A stretch of DNA of 64,000 bases from a gamma proteobacterium HdN1 (GTDB lineage Bacteria; Pseudomonadota; Gammaproteobacteria; Pseudomonadales; Ketobacteraceae): contig FP929140.1 of the NCBI GenBank assembly GCA_000198515.1, positions 2,764,527 through 2,828,526 on the forward strand. Reading direction: 5' to 3'. The notes below the pieces were generated by a model that saw only the letters and a list, made by a program, of their open reading frames with translations, ran no database searches and was not told the DNA's origin. Numbering within the stretch: the stretch's first letter is position 1; the number at the start of each line of letters is the position of its first letter. A program made the position numbers and the translations under genes. Positions 54,948 through 64,000 of the stretch are shown here, in pieces.

Positions 54948-55856
54948 ATGCCCAAAGACCAGCTTGCAGATCTAACCCAGCCACAACGCGACCGGCTCGC
55001 GTTCGTGGAGTTGCGCGTGCGCTTCATCGGGGAGATGCGCCGTCAGGACTTGGTCACGCGGTTTGGCATCCAGTCCGCCGCCGCATCCAGGGATCTGGCG
55101 CTGTACAAAGAGTTGGCCCCGGGCAACATCGACTACGACCCCAAGGGCAAGTCATACGTGCTGGGGCCGGACTTCCGGCCCGTCTTCGACTTTCCACCGG
55201 AGCGGGTGCTGTCGTGGCTGACCCAGGGCTTTGGCGATGGTGAGCCGATGCGGCTCAAGGCGTGGGTAGCCAGCGAGAGCCCGTCACGGCTCACGTATCC
55301 GGATCTGGATGTGCTGGCGAGCGTGACCCGGGCGATTCACCAGGAGTGTCCGCTCGGCATCGAGTACCACTCCATCTCCAGTGGCCGCACCGAGCGGGAG
55401 ATCGTCCCGTTCGCATTGATCGACAACGGCCTGCGCTGGCATGTCCGCGCCTTCGACCGGAAGTCGCAGGAGTTCCGGGATTTCGTCATCACCCGGATCA
55501 AGCGCCCGGTGGTGCTCAAGGGGCAGCCAGTGGCGCCCCACGAGATGAGCGATCAGGACATTCAGTGGACCCGGATCGTCGAGCTGGAGCTGGTGCCGCA
55601 CCCGGATCAACCCCGGCCGGAGATCACCGAGATGGATTACGGCATGCGCGACGGCGTGCTGCGGATGAATCTGCGCGCTTCTACTGTCGGATACATCCTG
55701 CGCAAATGGAGTGTGGACTGTTCCCCGGACCACAGCCTGCGCGGCCATGAATACCGACTTTGGTTGAAAGACCACCTTGCTATTTACGGTGTGCGTAGCG
55801 CCGTTTTGGCGCCGGGCTTTGCGCAGACGAATGCAAAAGCGTCGATAGATGACTGA
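54948..55856 (+). CDS. WYL-domain regulator (BrxR/CapW-like)
   Basis: 302 residues: a winged helix-turn-helix (about 10-65; RVRFIGEMRRQDLVTRFGIQ with SAAASRDLALYKELAPGN), a WYL domain (about 120-200; IEYHSISSGRTEREIVPFAL then RWHVRAFD), and a WCX-like C-terminal domain. This layout matches BrxR of BREX and CapW of CBASS loci, which repress their own defence operons. It is first in the operon, 12 bases before the helicase gene. GGA is unusually close to the ATG. Confidence 0.82.
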   Translation: MPKDQLADLTQPQRDRLAFVELRVRFIGEMRRQDLVTRFGIQSAAASRDLALYKELAPGNIDYDPKGKSYVLGPDFRPVFDFPPERVLSWLTQGFGDGEPMRLKAWVASESPSRLTYPDLDVLASVTRAIHQECPLGIEYHSISSGRTEREIVPFALIDNGLRWHVRAFDRKSQEFRDFVITRIKRPVVLKGQPVAPHEMSDQDIQWTRIVELELVPHPDQPRPEITEMDYGMRDGVLRMNLRASTVGYILRKWSVDCSPDHSLRGHEYRLWLKDHLAIYGVRSAVLAPGFAQTNAKASIDD

Positions 55857-55868
55857 ACGGGAGCGTCC

Positions 55869-58800
55869 ATGAAGTTGATCCACAACACCGGCGCAGACCG
55901 AGTCATCGATCTGATCCGGCCGCATCTCAAGCACGGCAATCAGCTCGGCTGCGTGACGCCCTCGTTTTCTCTCTACGCCTTCGCTGAAATGCGCGAAGCG
56001 CTGTCAGTCCTTGATCGGGTTCAGTTGATCCTGTCTCCTGACGACGGGGCGCTCGAGTTCCTCGGCGCGGAGGGCGATCGTGCCGCACGCAATCGCTTGC
56101 AAGCGCGATGGTTGGCCAATCAATGTGCGAATTGGATAAGTCGAAAGGTGGATCTTCGGCGGGCACTGGGATCGGTGCCACAAGGCGCTGTGGTCATGCG
56201 CAAGCCTGACGCCACACCTGAGCAAGTGGTACTCGGATCGCTTGCCTTCAGTACCGCCGGCCTTGGACTAACGCCGGGTAACCCATTGAGCCTGATCCAG
56301 GCATCTGAATCCGCCGACGAGGCAGCCCAACTCGCCCGGTGGTTCGATCAACAGTGGGCGAGCCTGCACGGGCAGTCGGGGGAATCAACTAGCGGCCGCG
56401 ACGCACTGATCAGCGCCTTGCAGGCCATTGGCGAGCACCGCGATCCGTTCACCGTCTACACACTGATATTGCATCACCTGTTTCGTGATAGCGGTGACGA
56501 GATGGACGAGGACCGAATCGTCAAGTCCGCTACCGGCATCCGCAATACCGTGGTGTGGAAGAAGCTGTTCAAGTTCCAACGTGATGGCGTGGTTGGCGCC
56601 ATCGACAAGTTGAACCGCTTTGGTGGCTGCATCATCGCGGACAGCGTCGGCCTCGGTAAGACCTTCGAAGCCCTGGCGATCATCAAATACCACGAGCTGC
56701 GCAACGATCGTGTTCTGGTGCTGGCGCCCAAGCGTCTGCGCGACAACTGGACACTCTACAAGGCCAACGACAAGCGCAACATTCTCGCGGCGGACCGCTT
56801 CAACTACGATGTCCTGAACCACACCGATCTGTCACGGGACGGCGGCACCTCCGGCGACATCGATCTGTCGCACGTGAACTGGGGCAACTACGACCTGGTG
56901 GTGATCGACGAGTCGCACAACTTCCGCAACAAGGCGACACACAAGGGCAAGGAGTCGCGCTACGACCGGCTCATGCGTCGGATCATCAAGGAAGGGGTCA
57001 AGACCCGCGTCCTCATGCTGTCGGCCACGCCAGTCAACAACCGGCTTGCAGACTTGCGCAATCAGATCGCCTTTGTCACCGAAGGCGATGACACCGCCTT
57101 GCTGGAGCACGGCATCGCCAGTATCGAGGCGACCACCCGCAAAGCCCAGGCCCAGTTCAACCGTTGGTTGGCGATGGATGAGTCCGAAAAGACGCCATCG
57201 AAGCTGGTTGAAATGTTGGGATTTGACTATTTCACTCTGCTGGACCACCTCACCATCGCCCGCTCGCGGCGGCACATCGAGAAATACTACGGCACCAGTG
57301 AGACTGGCCGTTTCCCGGATCGCCTTCCGCCAATCAACATCAAAGCAGATGTTGACCTCGCCGGCGAGTTCCGCGCCATCCGCGATATCAATCTGGAAAT
57401 CCGCCGCCTCACACTGGCCAGTTATGCGCCGCTGCGCTATGTCCTGCCACACAAGCAGGCGGCTTATGACGCCAAGTACAGCACCCAGGTTCGCGGCGGC
57501 GAGGGCTTCTTCCGCCAGGTGGACCGCGAAGAGAGCCTGATTCACCTGCTTCGCGTCAATGTGCTCAAGCGCATGGAAAGCGCGGTGTCGTCCTTCACGC
57601 TGACGGTCCAAAGGCAGCTCAGGGATGTGGAAGCCACGTTGGCCCATATTGAATCGCACACGGACGAGCTCGAAGAAATCGACATCGCCGATGTCGACAT
57701 AGACGACCCGGCTTTCGAGGCGCTGCTCGTCGGGCGCAAGGTCAAGGTGCTGCTCGGCGATGTTGACCTGATTCGCTGGAAACAGGATTTGATCGAGGAC
57801 CGCAACCGGCTGGCCACACTGCTGGCGGCGGCTAAGCAAGTCGATGCCGCCCGTGACGCAAAACTGGCGGCGCTGCGCCAGATGATCGAAGACAAGTGCC
57901 GCCGCCCCATCAACAGCGGCAACCAAAAGATCATCGTATTCACCGCCTTCTCGGACACCGCGCACTACCTCTACGCGCAGCTCGCCCCCTGGGCCAAGAG
58001 CACGCTGGGGATTGACGCCGCACTGGTGACCGGCAGCGCCGGCATTCAGACCACCTTGCCCGGTTTGCGCAAGAGCATGAGCGGCGTGTTGTCGGCGTTC
58101 GCCCCGCGTGCCAAGGAGCGCCCCGAAGAGCTCGCTGCTGAAGGCGAGATCGATTTGCTCATTGCCACCGATTGCATTTCCGAAGGCCAGAACTTGCAAG
58201 ACTGCGACTGGCTGATCAACTACGACATCCACTGGAACCCGGTGCGCATCATCCAGCGCTTCGGCCGGATCGACCGCATCGGCTCGCCCAACGAGAGCAT
58301 CCAACTCGTCAACTTCTGGCCGAACATGGAGCTGGAGGAATACATCAACCTGGAGCAGCGCGTCAGCGGCCGCATGGTGCTGCTCGACATCTCCGCCACG
58401 GGTGAGGAGAACCTCATCGAGCAGCAATCCGGCAACCCGATGAACGATCTGGAGTACCGGCGCAAGCAACTGCTCAAATTGCAGGACACGGTCATCGACA
58501 TGGAGGATCTGTCCACCGGGGTGTCGATTACCGACCTGACCCTGACCGACTTCCGCATCGATCTGGCGCAGTACCTGAAGGCGCATCCCGGCAAGCTGGA
58601 AAACCAACCGCAAGGTGCCTATGCGGTTACCACCAGCCTGGACGCCGAAATTCCGCCTGGCGTGATCTTCTGCCTACAAGCCTGTGGCCCAGCGGCCCTC
58701 AAAGGAACAAAAGCAGCGCAATCCGAAAGAGCGCCGTCAGATTACCCACTGGCACCGCATTACCTCGTTCATGTCGGTGACGACGGCGCCGTATTGCTGC

Positions 58801-59102
58801 CTTACCCCCAGGCCAAGCACATCCTCGATCGCCTCAAGCGTCTGGCGCTCGGGCGCGAAGCTCCCGACACGGGCGCCTGTGCCCGGTTCGACAAGGCGAC
58901 GAGGCAGGGGGAAGACATGCGTCATGCCCAGAAGCTGCTTGCCTCAGCGGTCGCTTCGGTCGCGGGCAAGAACGAGGAACGCGCCGTCGCCAGCTTGTTC
59001 ACGCCGGGTGGCACCCACGCCATTAAAGGCGAGTTTGCCGGTAGCAACGACTTCGAGGTGGTGGCGTTTATGGTGATCCTGCCGGAGAGCGAGACGCCAT
59101 GA
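55869..59102 (+). CDS. SNF2-type helicase with PLD-like N-terminal region
   Basis: 1077 residues. Residues about 1-165 look like a degenerate phospholipase D-like domain (VVLGSLAFSTAGLG), without a clear HxK. The SNF2 ATPase follows: Walker A at about 257-265 (SVGLGKTFE), DESH at 347-350, SAT at 385. A helical insert (about 470-690) separates the halves. The C-terminal helicase part has ATDCISEGQNLQ (about 766-778) and QRFGRIDRIG (796-805). It probably moves along or remodels DNA for the methylase/nuclease genes downstream. Its stop overlaps the DUF4391 start (ATGA). Confidence 0.85.
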   Translation: MKLIHNTGADRVIDLIRPHLKHGNQLGCVTPSFSLYAFAEMREALSVLDRVQLILSPDDGALEFLGAEGDRAARNRLQARWLANQCANWISRKVDLRRALGSVPQGAVVMRKPDATPEQVVLGSLAFSTAGLGLTPGNPLSLIQASESADEAAQLARWFDQQWASLHGQSGESTSGRDALISALQAIGEHRDPFTVYTLILHHLFRDSGDEMDEDRIVKSATGIRNTVVWKKLFKFQRDGVVGAIDKLNRFGGCIIADSVGLGKTFEALAIIKYHELRNDRVLVLAPKRLRDNWTLYKANDKRNILAADRFNYDVLNHTDLSRDGGTSGDIDLSHVNWGNYDLVVIDESHNFRNKATHKGKESRYDRLMRRIIKEGVKTRVLMLSATPVNNRLADLRNQIAFVTEGDDTALLEHGIASIEATTRKAQAQFNRWLAMDESEKTPSKLVEMLGFDYFTLLDHLTIARSRRHIEKYYGTSETGRFPDRLPPINIKADVDLAGEFRAIRDINLEIRRLTLASYAPLRYVLPHKQAAYDAKYSTQVRGGEGFFRQVDREESLIHLLRVNVLKRMESAVSSFTLTVQRQLRDVEATLAHIESHTDELEEIDIADVDIDDPAFEALLVGRKVKVLLGDVDLIRWKQDLIEDRNRLATLLAAAKQVDAARDAKLAALRQMIEDKCRRPINSGNQKIIVFTAFSDTAHYLYAQLAPWAKSTLGIDAALVTGSAGIQTTLPGLRKSMSGVLSAFAPRAKERPEELAAEGEIDLLIATDCISEGQNLQDCDWLINYDIHWNPVRIIQRFGRIDRIGSPNESIQLVNFWPNMELEEYINLEQRVSGRMVLLDISATGEENLIEQQSGNPMNDLEYRRKQLLKLQDTVIDMEDLSTGVSITDLTLTDFRIDLAQYLKAHPGKLENQPQGAYAVTTSLDAEIPPGVIFCLQACGPAALKGTKAAQSERAPSDYPLAPHYLVHVGDDGAVLLPYPQAKHILDRLKRLALGREAPDTGACARFDKATRQGEDMRHAQKLLASAVASVAGKNEERAVASLFTPGGTHAIKGEFAGSNDFEVVAFMVILPESETP

Positions 59103-59947
59103 CGGTCAGCCCCGCATCAACTCTTTCGGCGCAAACCCTTATCCACGCCTTGCGCTTGCCCGAGGGTTGCCGGGTGGATCAGCGCGTCCCCAAGAAATTG
59201 CTGCTGGAGAATGGTGCCCCCACGGCGGCAGACAAGCGCCTGATCACGGAGGCCATCGAAGAGATCCAATGGATCGCTGCGCTCAAGCCCAACACCATCG
59301 GTGTGCCCGACTACCGGGATACGCTGCGTGAGTACCTGGAGATCGCTGTGCTGGCAGTGACTGTGCGGGGTATCGTTAAACCTGCAAGTCACTCGCGGCT
59401 CGCCGAGCTGGTGCACCGAGCCGTGCCTTATCCGGTGCTGTTGCTGCTGATTGAGGGGCAATCGCTGACCCTGTCGTTGGCCCACAAACGCTGGGCACAG
59501 AACGAAGCCGCCAAAGTAGTGCTCGACGGCAGCCCAATATCAATAACGCTATCGGTGACAGTGTCGGCCTCGCTGTCCGAGGTCAACGCGGCGGATGCCT
59601 CTCACCCTGATCCTGCGGAAGCTGATCAAGCCGAGAGTGCCTTTATCCAGTCTCTGTCGGTCACGCGCCAACCCCAGGCCACGCTGCACGCCCTCTATCA
59701 AGGCTGGGTCGATTGCGTGCAGGCCTTGCTCGCCGCCCGGCTGACGGGACGCTACCACATCCCGACAACCCCGGAACAGGCTGCGGCGCGTCGGCAAGCC
59801 TTGGCTGATTGTGAGCGGCTTGAGGCCGAAGTCAGCCGCCTGCGGGCGCACGCTTTGAGAGAAAAACAACTGGCACGTCAGGTCGAGCTGAACCTGACGC
59901 TCAAGCGCGTGCAGGCCGAACTGGCCGCCGCGCGCCGACAACTTTGA
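59099..59947 (+). CDS. DUF4391 family protein
   Basis: 282 residues, function unknown. The first 150 residues carry the DUF4391 pattern (LPEGCRVDQRVPKKLLLENG then LITEAIEEIQWIAALKPNT, and later REYLEIAVLAVTVR). The C-terminal end (about 235-282) is a charged coiled coil. It is coupled to the helicase gene by ATGA, which suggests the products work together. I infer an adaptor or helicase partner. Confidence 0.8.
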   Translation: MTVSPASTLSAQTLIHALRLPEGCRVDQRVPKKLLLENGAPTAADKRLITEAIEEIQWIAALKPNTIGVPDYRDTLREYLEIAVLAVTVRGIVKPASHSRLAELVHRAVPYPVLLLLIEGQSLTLSLAHKRWAQNEAAKVVLDGSPISITLSVTVSASLSEVNAADASHPDPAEADQAESAFIQSLSVTRQPQATLHALYQGWVDCVQALLAARLTGRYHIPTTPEQAAARRQALADCERLEAEVSRLRAHALREKQLARQVELNLTLKRVQAELAAARRQL

Positions 59948-59988
59948 ATCATTGAGCTTTAAAGCTTGAACGACTGATGGAGAACAAT

Positions 59989-61965
59989 ATGAACAAACTC
60001 ACGGCAGCCAGCCCCGAGGCTCAGTCCGCCGATCTGGTGGCGGGCAACATCGACCAGCTCAAGGCCCTGTTCCCGGAACTCATTACCGAAGGCCTGGTTG
60101 ACGGTAAACCGCGCACGGCGGTGAATGTGGATGTGCTCAAGGCGCTGGTGGGTGACCAGACCGTCACCGATGCCGATGAGAAATACGGTCTCAACTGGCA
60201 CGGTAAGCGCCGCGCGCGTCAACTGGCGCTGACACCGAGTACCGGCACGTTGCGGCCCTGCAGGGACGAGAGCGTGGATTGGGACACCACCCAGAATCTG
60301 ATGATCGAGGGCGATAACCTCGAAGTGCTCAAGCTGCTGCAGAAAAGCTATGCCGGGAAGGTCAAGCTGATCTATATCGACCCGCCCTACAACACCGGCA
60401 AGGACTTTGTGTACCCGGACAACTTCCAGGACAACATCAAGAACTATCTGGAACTGACCGGGCAGGTGGAAGGCGGCCAGAAGATCAGCAGCAATACCGA
60501 AGCCAGCGGGCGTTTTCATACCGACTGGTTGAATATGATGTATCCGAGATTGAAGTTGGCGAGGAATTTATTGCGCGATGATGGGGTGTTGATGGTGTCA
60601 GTTGATGATGCTGAAATCGATCACATGAAATCAGTCTGCACAGATATTTTCGGCGAAGAAAACATGCTGGCCATACTCATATGGAATAAGCAACACTCCC
60701 AACAGCAAGGAGTTTTCAAACGCTACCATGAGTATGTAATCGCACTCGCGAGAAATGCTTCATTAATCGGAAACATCTCCGGTGGTGAGGGCGAAATCGA
60801 TGCAGGTGCATTAAAGAAGATATCTGCCGCAAACCCTGCAAGCACGTTCGATTTTCCAGCCGGCGTGCGATTTGATGCCACAGACGGATTTGAGCTTACT
60901 GGCACATACGGCGACTCGGAGCAAGTAACAGTCGTTTCTGGAAGACTAGTTTGCAAGAATGGGAAGACGGCATTACCAGTTACGCTTAGCGCAGGCTGGA
61001 CTCAAAAAAATCAAATGACATCTTGGTTTTCTGGGCAAGAAACATACGACACGAAAGACCAAAAGGTTGTTGAATTTTATTTCACAGGAACGGGAAAGCT
61101 GAAGTGCAGGAAAGAGCGTTCAAAAATTACGCCACCATCACTGTTGCCTGAATATGGAATGGCGAGCGAACAGACTAGCTATCTTGAACAGTTGATGGGG
61201 GCGGCGGTATTTCAGAATCCTAAGCCAGTCAACATGATTGCGGACTTTGTATCTTGGTTTGCAAATTCCGATGATTTGGTGTTGGATTTTTTTTCCGGTA
61301 GCGGAACAACGGGCGAGTCTGTGCTCAGAGTCAACTCCACAAATGGCGGCAGCCGCCGCTATATTCTGGTTCAACTCCCCGAACCGCTCGATCCGGACAA
61401 TAAAGACCAGAAAACTGCCGCCAATTTCTGTGACCAACTCGGCAAACCACGTTCCATCGCCGAACTCACCAAAGAGCGCTTGCGCCGCGCCGCAGCCAAG
61501 GTCAAAGCCGACAACCCGATGTTTGCCGGCGATACCGGCTTCCGCGTCTTCAAGCTCGACCACTCCAATATCCGCGCCTGGAACCCCAACCCGGCGGATC
61601 TGGAAGTGACCTTGTTCGACCATCAGGATCACCTGCTCGAAGGTCGCTCTGAGGCGGACGTGCTTTACGAACTGCTGCTCAAGCTAGGCCTCGACCTGTG
61701 CGTGCCCATCGAGCAGCGCACCATCGCGGGCCGTGAGGTGCATTCCGTGGGTGGCGGCGTGTTGATGGCCTGCCTTGCCGAGCAAATTACGGCTAAGCAG
61801 GTGGAGCCGCTGGCTCAAGGCATGATCGACTGGCACAAGGAACTGGCGCCCGCCGGTGACACCACCTGCGTGTTTCGCGATAGCGCCTTTGAAAACGATG
61901 TCGCCAAGACCAACCTCGCCGCCATTCTGGAGCAGCACGGCATCCAGAACGTGCGCAGTCTGTGA
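59989..61965 (+). CDS. mod: Type III-like DNA methyltransferase (Mod, beta-class N6-adenine or N4-cytosine)
   Basis: 658 residues from the ATG at 59989, chosen because GGAG lies 7 bases upstream. Catalytic DPPY at 131-134 (YIDPPYNTGKDF), target-recognition region about 180-430, SAM-binding FFSGSGTTG at 434-442: the order of beta-class enzymes. It modifies host DNA and guides Res. The middle third, about 60530-61340, is far more AT-rich than both ends, which points to a swapped recognition domain. Confidence 0.93.
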   Translation: MNKLTAASPEAQSADLVAGNIDQLKALFPELITEGLVDGKPRTAVNVDVLKALVGDQTVTDADEKYGLNWHGKRRARQLALTPSTGTLRPCRDESVDWDTTQNLMIEGDNLEVLKLLQKSYAGKVKLIYIDPPYNTGKDFVYPDNFQDNIKNYLELTGQVEGGQKISSNTEASGRFHTDWLNMMYPRLKLARNLLRDDGVLMVSVDDAEIDHMKSVCTDIFGEENMLAILIWNKQHSQQQGVFKRYHEYVIALARNASLIGNISGGEGEIDAGALKKISAANPASTFDFPAGVRFDATDGFELTGTYGDSEQVTVVSGRLVCKNGKTALPVTLSAGWTQKNQMTSWFSGQETYDTKDQKVVEFYFTGTGKLKCRKERSKITPPSLLPEYGMASEQTSYLEQLMGAAVFQNPKPVNMIADFVSWFANSDDLVLDFFSGSGTTGESVLRVNSTNGGSRRYILVQLPEPLDPDNKDQKTAANFCDQLGKPRSIAELTKERLRRAAAKVKADNPMFAGDTGFRVFKLDHSNIRAWNPNPADLEVTLFDHQDHLLEGRSEADVLYELLLKLGLDLCVPIEQRTIAGREVHSVGGGVLMACLAEQITAKQVEPLAQGMIDWHKELAPAGDTTCVFRDSAFENDVAKTNLAAILEQHGIQNVRSL

Positions 61966-61974
61966 GGGGGCGCT

Positions 61975-62052
61975 ATGACAAATTATCAGGATAGAGAATT
62001 TGCACGCACGTCAGTGCGCCCGCAGGGTAGCGCACAGGGAGGTGCGCTATGA
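61975..62052 (+). CDS. Possible 25-residue leader ORF overlapping res
   Basis: An ATG at 61975, 9 bases after the mod stop, reads 25 codons and ends in TGA that overlaps the res ATG (ATGA). A GTGCGC...GCGCAC hairpin and GGGAGG lie inside. It may merely be the mod-res spacer, or a coupling peptide. No homology recognised. Confidence 0.25.
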   Translation: MTNYQDREFARTSVRPQGSAQGGAL

Positions 62053-64000
62053 AACTCCACTTTGAGCCGAACCTCGACTACCAGATGCAGGCCATTGAGG
62101 CCGTGTGCGACCTGTTCCGTGGCCAGGAGGTGTGCCGCACCGAGTTCACGGTGACGATGAAGGCGCCAGCGCCAACAGAACCGGATCTGTTTCCCGGCAC
62201 GCAACCAGAGCAAATGACCCTGGGCATGGCCGAGTCTGATCTGGGTGTGGGTAACCGCCTGACCCTGCTGGATGATGAGCTGCACAAGAATCTGGCCGAC
62301 ATTCAGTTGCGTGGCGGGCTGGCACCGTCCGGCGCGCTGGCGTCGGGTGATTTTACCGTGGAGATGGAAACCGGGACCGGCAAGACCTATGTCTACCTGC
62401 GCACCATCTTCGAGCTGAACAAGCGTTATGGCTTCAGCAAATTCGTGATTGTGGTGCCCTCGGTAGCCATCAAGGAGGGCGTCTACAAGACCCTGCAGAT
62501 CACCGAGGATCACTTCAAGGGGCTCTATGCCGGGGTGCCCTTCGATTATTTCCTGTACGACTCCAGCAAGCTCGGGCAGGTGCGCAACTTTGCCACCAGT
62601 TCAAACATTCAGATCATGGTGGTGACGGTCGGCGCCATCAACAAGAAGGACGTTAATAACCTTTACAAGGACAGCGAGAAGACCGGTGGTGAAAAGCCCA
62701 TCGACTTGATCAAGGCGACCCGGCCCATTCTGATTGTCGATGAGCCGCAGAGTGTGGACGGCGGCCTGAAAGGTGCGGGAAAGGAAGCCCTGGATGCGAT
62801 GAATCCACTCTGCACCCTGCGCTATTCGGCAACCCACGTGGACAAGCACCACATGGTGTATCGCCTCGACGCGGTAGACGCTTATGAGCGCAAGCTGGTC
62901 AAACAGATTGAAGTGGCCTCGGCGACCATTGAGGCAGCTCACAATAAACCCTTTGTACGGCTGCTATCGACCAGTAACAAGCGCGGGACCATCAGTGCCC
63001 GGATTGAGCTGGATGTGGCTACAGCCAATGGCGTCAAGCGGCAGGAGGTCACTGTCCAGGATGGTGACGATCTGGAGCAGACGGGCAAGCGTCCGATTTA
63101 TGCCGATTTCCGTATTGGCGAGATCAATACGGCCAAAGGTGAGGAGTTCATGGAACTGCGTTACCCGGGTGGCGAGGTGTTCCTGTCGCCGGGTCAGGCA
63201 CACGGTGATGTGGATGCGCTGGCCGTGCAACGCGAAATGATCCGTCGCACCATCCGTGAACATCTGGACAAGGAAAAGCGCCTGCGGCCCATGGGCATCA
63301 AGGTGCTGTCACTGTTTTTCATTGATGCGGTGGACCGATACCGGCAGTACGACGCGGACGGCAACCCGGTCAAAGGGGACTATGCACGCATCTTTGAAGA
63401 GGAATACAAGCGTGCTGCAAAGCTGCCGGCTTACCAGAGTCTGTTTGCCGAGATTGATCTGGATACGGCGGCCGAGGATGTGCATAACGGCTATTTCTCA
63501 ATCGACAAGAAAGGTGGCTGGTCAGATACCGCGGAGAACAATGCCGGCAACCGTGAGAATGCCGAGCGTGCGTACAACCTGATCATGAAGGAAAAGGAAA
63601 AGCTGCTGTCCTTTGCTACGCCGCTCAAGTTCATTTTCTCCCACTCGGCCCTAAAGGAAGGCTGGGACAACCCGAACGTGTTTCAGATCTGCACGCTGCG
63701 AGACATCCAGACCGAGCGTGAGCGACGCCAGACCATTGGTCGCGGATTGCGGTTGTGTGTCAATCAATCCGGCGAGCGGGTGCGGGGCTTCGACGTCAAC
63801 ACGCTCACTGTGATTGCGACCGAAAACTACGAGCAGTTCGCCGAGAACCTGCAAAAGGAAATCGAGGCAGACACGGGTATACGCTTCGGTATCGTTGAGC
63901 CGCACCAGTTCGCGGCCATTGCAGTAGCGGGGGCTGACGGTCAGGCAGTGGCCCTGGGTGTCGAGAAGTCAAAGGCACTATGGGAGCATTTGAAGGCCGC
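62049..64000 (+). CDS. res: Type III-like restriction subunit (Res), 3' end beyond window
   Basis: 650 residues are visible from ATG 62049. SF2 helicase core: Walker A ETGTGKT with Lys112, DEPQ at 231-234, SATH at about 260, and motif VI QTIGRGLRL at about 560. The C-terminal endonuclease domain, if present, is past base 64000. It would translocate and cut unmodified DNA with Mod. It follows mod after 83 bases and completes the visible operon. Confidence 0.9.
   Translation, partial: MKLHFEPNLDYQMQAIEAVCDLFRGQEVCRTEFTVTMKAPAPTEPDLFPGTQPEQMTLGMAESDLGVGNRLTLLDDELHKNLADIQLRGGLAPSGALASGDFTVEMETGTGKTYVYLRTIFELNKRYGFSKFVIVVPSVAIKEGVYKTLQITEDHFKGLYAGVPFDYFLYDSSKLGQVRNFATSSNIQIMVVTVGAINKKDVNNLYKDSEKTGGEKPIDLIKATRPILIVDEPQSVDGGLKGAGKEALDAMNPLCTLRYSATHVDKHHMVYRLDAVDAYERKLVKQIEVASATIEAAHNKPFVRLLSTSNKRGTISARIELDVATANGVKRQEVTVQDGDDLEQTGKRPIYADFRIGEINTAKGEEFMELRYPGGEVFLSPGQAHGDVDALAVQREMIRRTIREHLDKEKRLRPMGIKVLSLFFIDAVDRYRQYDADGNPVKGDYARIFEEEYKRAAKLPAYQSLFAEIDLDTAAEDVHNGYFSIDKKGGWSDTAENNAGNRENAERAYNLIMKEKEKLLSFATPLKFIFSHSALKEGWDNPNVFQICTLRDIQTERERRQTIGRGLRLCVNQSGERVRGFDVNTLTVIATENYEQFAENLQKEIEADTGIRFGIVEPHQFAAIAVAGADGQAVALGVEKSKALWEHLKA

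Noticed and set aside
56832-58613. 593-residue minus-strand frame opposite the helicase gene
   Set aside because: It is the mirror of helicase codons in GC-rich DNA and has no known motif.

Overview
The window reads as a chromosomal segment of a gammaproteobacterium of moderately high GC. The support is gene order shared with Escherichia coli and Pseudomonas: corB-type CNNM gene, ypjD and ffh, then rpsP-rimM-trmD-rplS, then xerD-dsbC-hom-thrC-recJ, then rdgC, prfB (with its programmed frameshift) and lysS. A lipase with a dedicated foldase and a pst-pho cluster also fit a Pseudomonas/Cellvibrio-like, aerobic, free-living organism. I cannot name genus or species from sequence alone.

Layout. 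1-5.1 kb: 3' part missing of a 7TMR-DISM hybrid sensor kinase, two Nudix hydrolases, a DUF3135 gene, a gamma-carbonic anhydrase and a DUF1289 gene. 5.1-21.9 kb: conserved core for membrane biogenesis, ribosome and tRNA maturation, XerD recombination, disulfide isomerisation, threonine synthesis, RecJ/RdgC recombination, peptide release factor 2 and lysyl-tRNA synthetase. 21.9-29.4 kb: TetR regulator, uracil-DNA glycosylase, RRM protein, a diiron-type hydrolase behind a strong palindromic operator, then distal valine catabolism (mmsA, a 3-hydroxyisobutyryl-CoA hydrolase-like gene, mmsB) tightly followed by bluB, which makes the lower ligand of B12. 29.4-33.6 kb: acyltransferase, AraC-type regulator, lipA-lifO. 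33.6-41.1 kb: one phosphate-starvation cluster, porin and pstSCAB-phoU-phoB-phoR, with Pho-box-like repeats before the porin and before pstS. 41.2-45.0 kb: emrRAB-like efflux operon and a higBA toxin-antitoxin pair. 45.1-52.1 kb: SelO, DUF2147, RlmA and four oxidoreductase/decarboxylase-type genes.

52.1-64 kb is accessory DNA. It starts with a graveyard: a doubly broken HD hydrolase, a GNAT gene, a vapBC pair reduced to fragments, a rhuM fragment, a REP-associated tyrosine transposase carrying palindromes inside its own gene, and an AbiEii-like fragment. It then carries a five-gene operon: a BrxR/CapW-like WYL regulator, a 1077-residue SNF2-type helicase with a PLD-like N-terminus, a DUF4391 protein, a type III-like DNA methyltransferase, and a type III-like restriction helicase cut by the window end. 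I infer this is an extended type III restriction system with its own helicase and repressor, and it is the best candidate for an under-described system here.

A second, independent theme is short tandem arrays (14-16 bp units, plus a longer unit at prfB) sitting just upstream of xerD, dsbC, prfB and ung, several sharing an AGGTG core.
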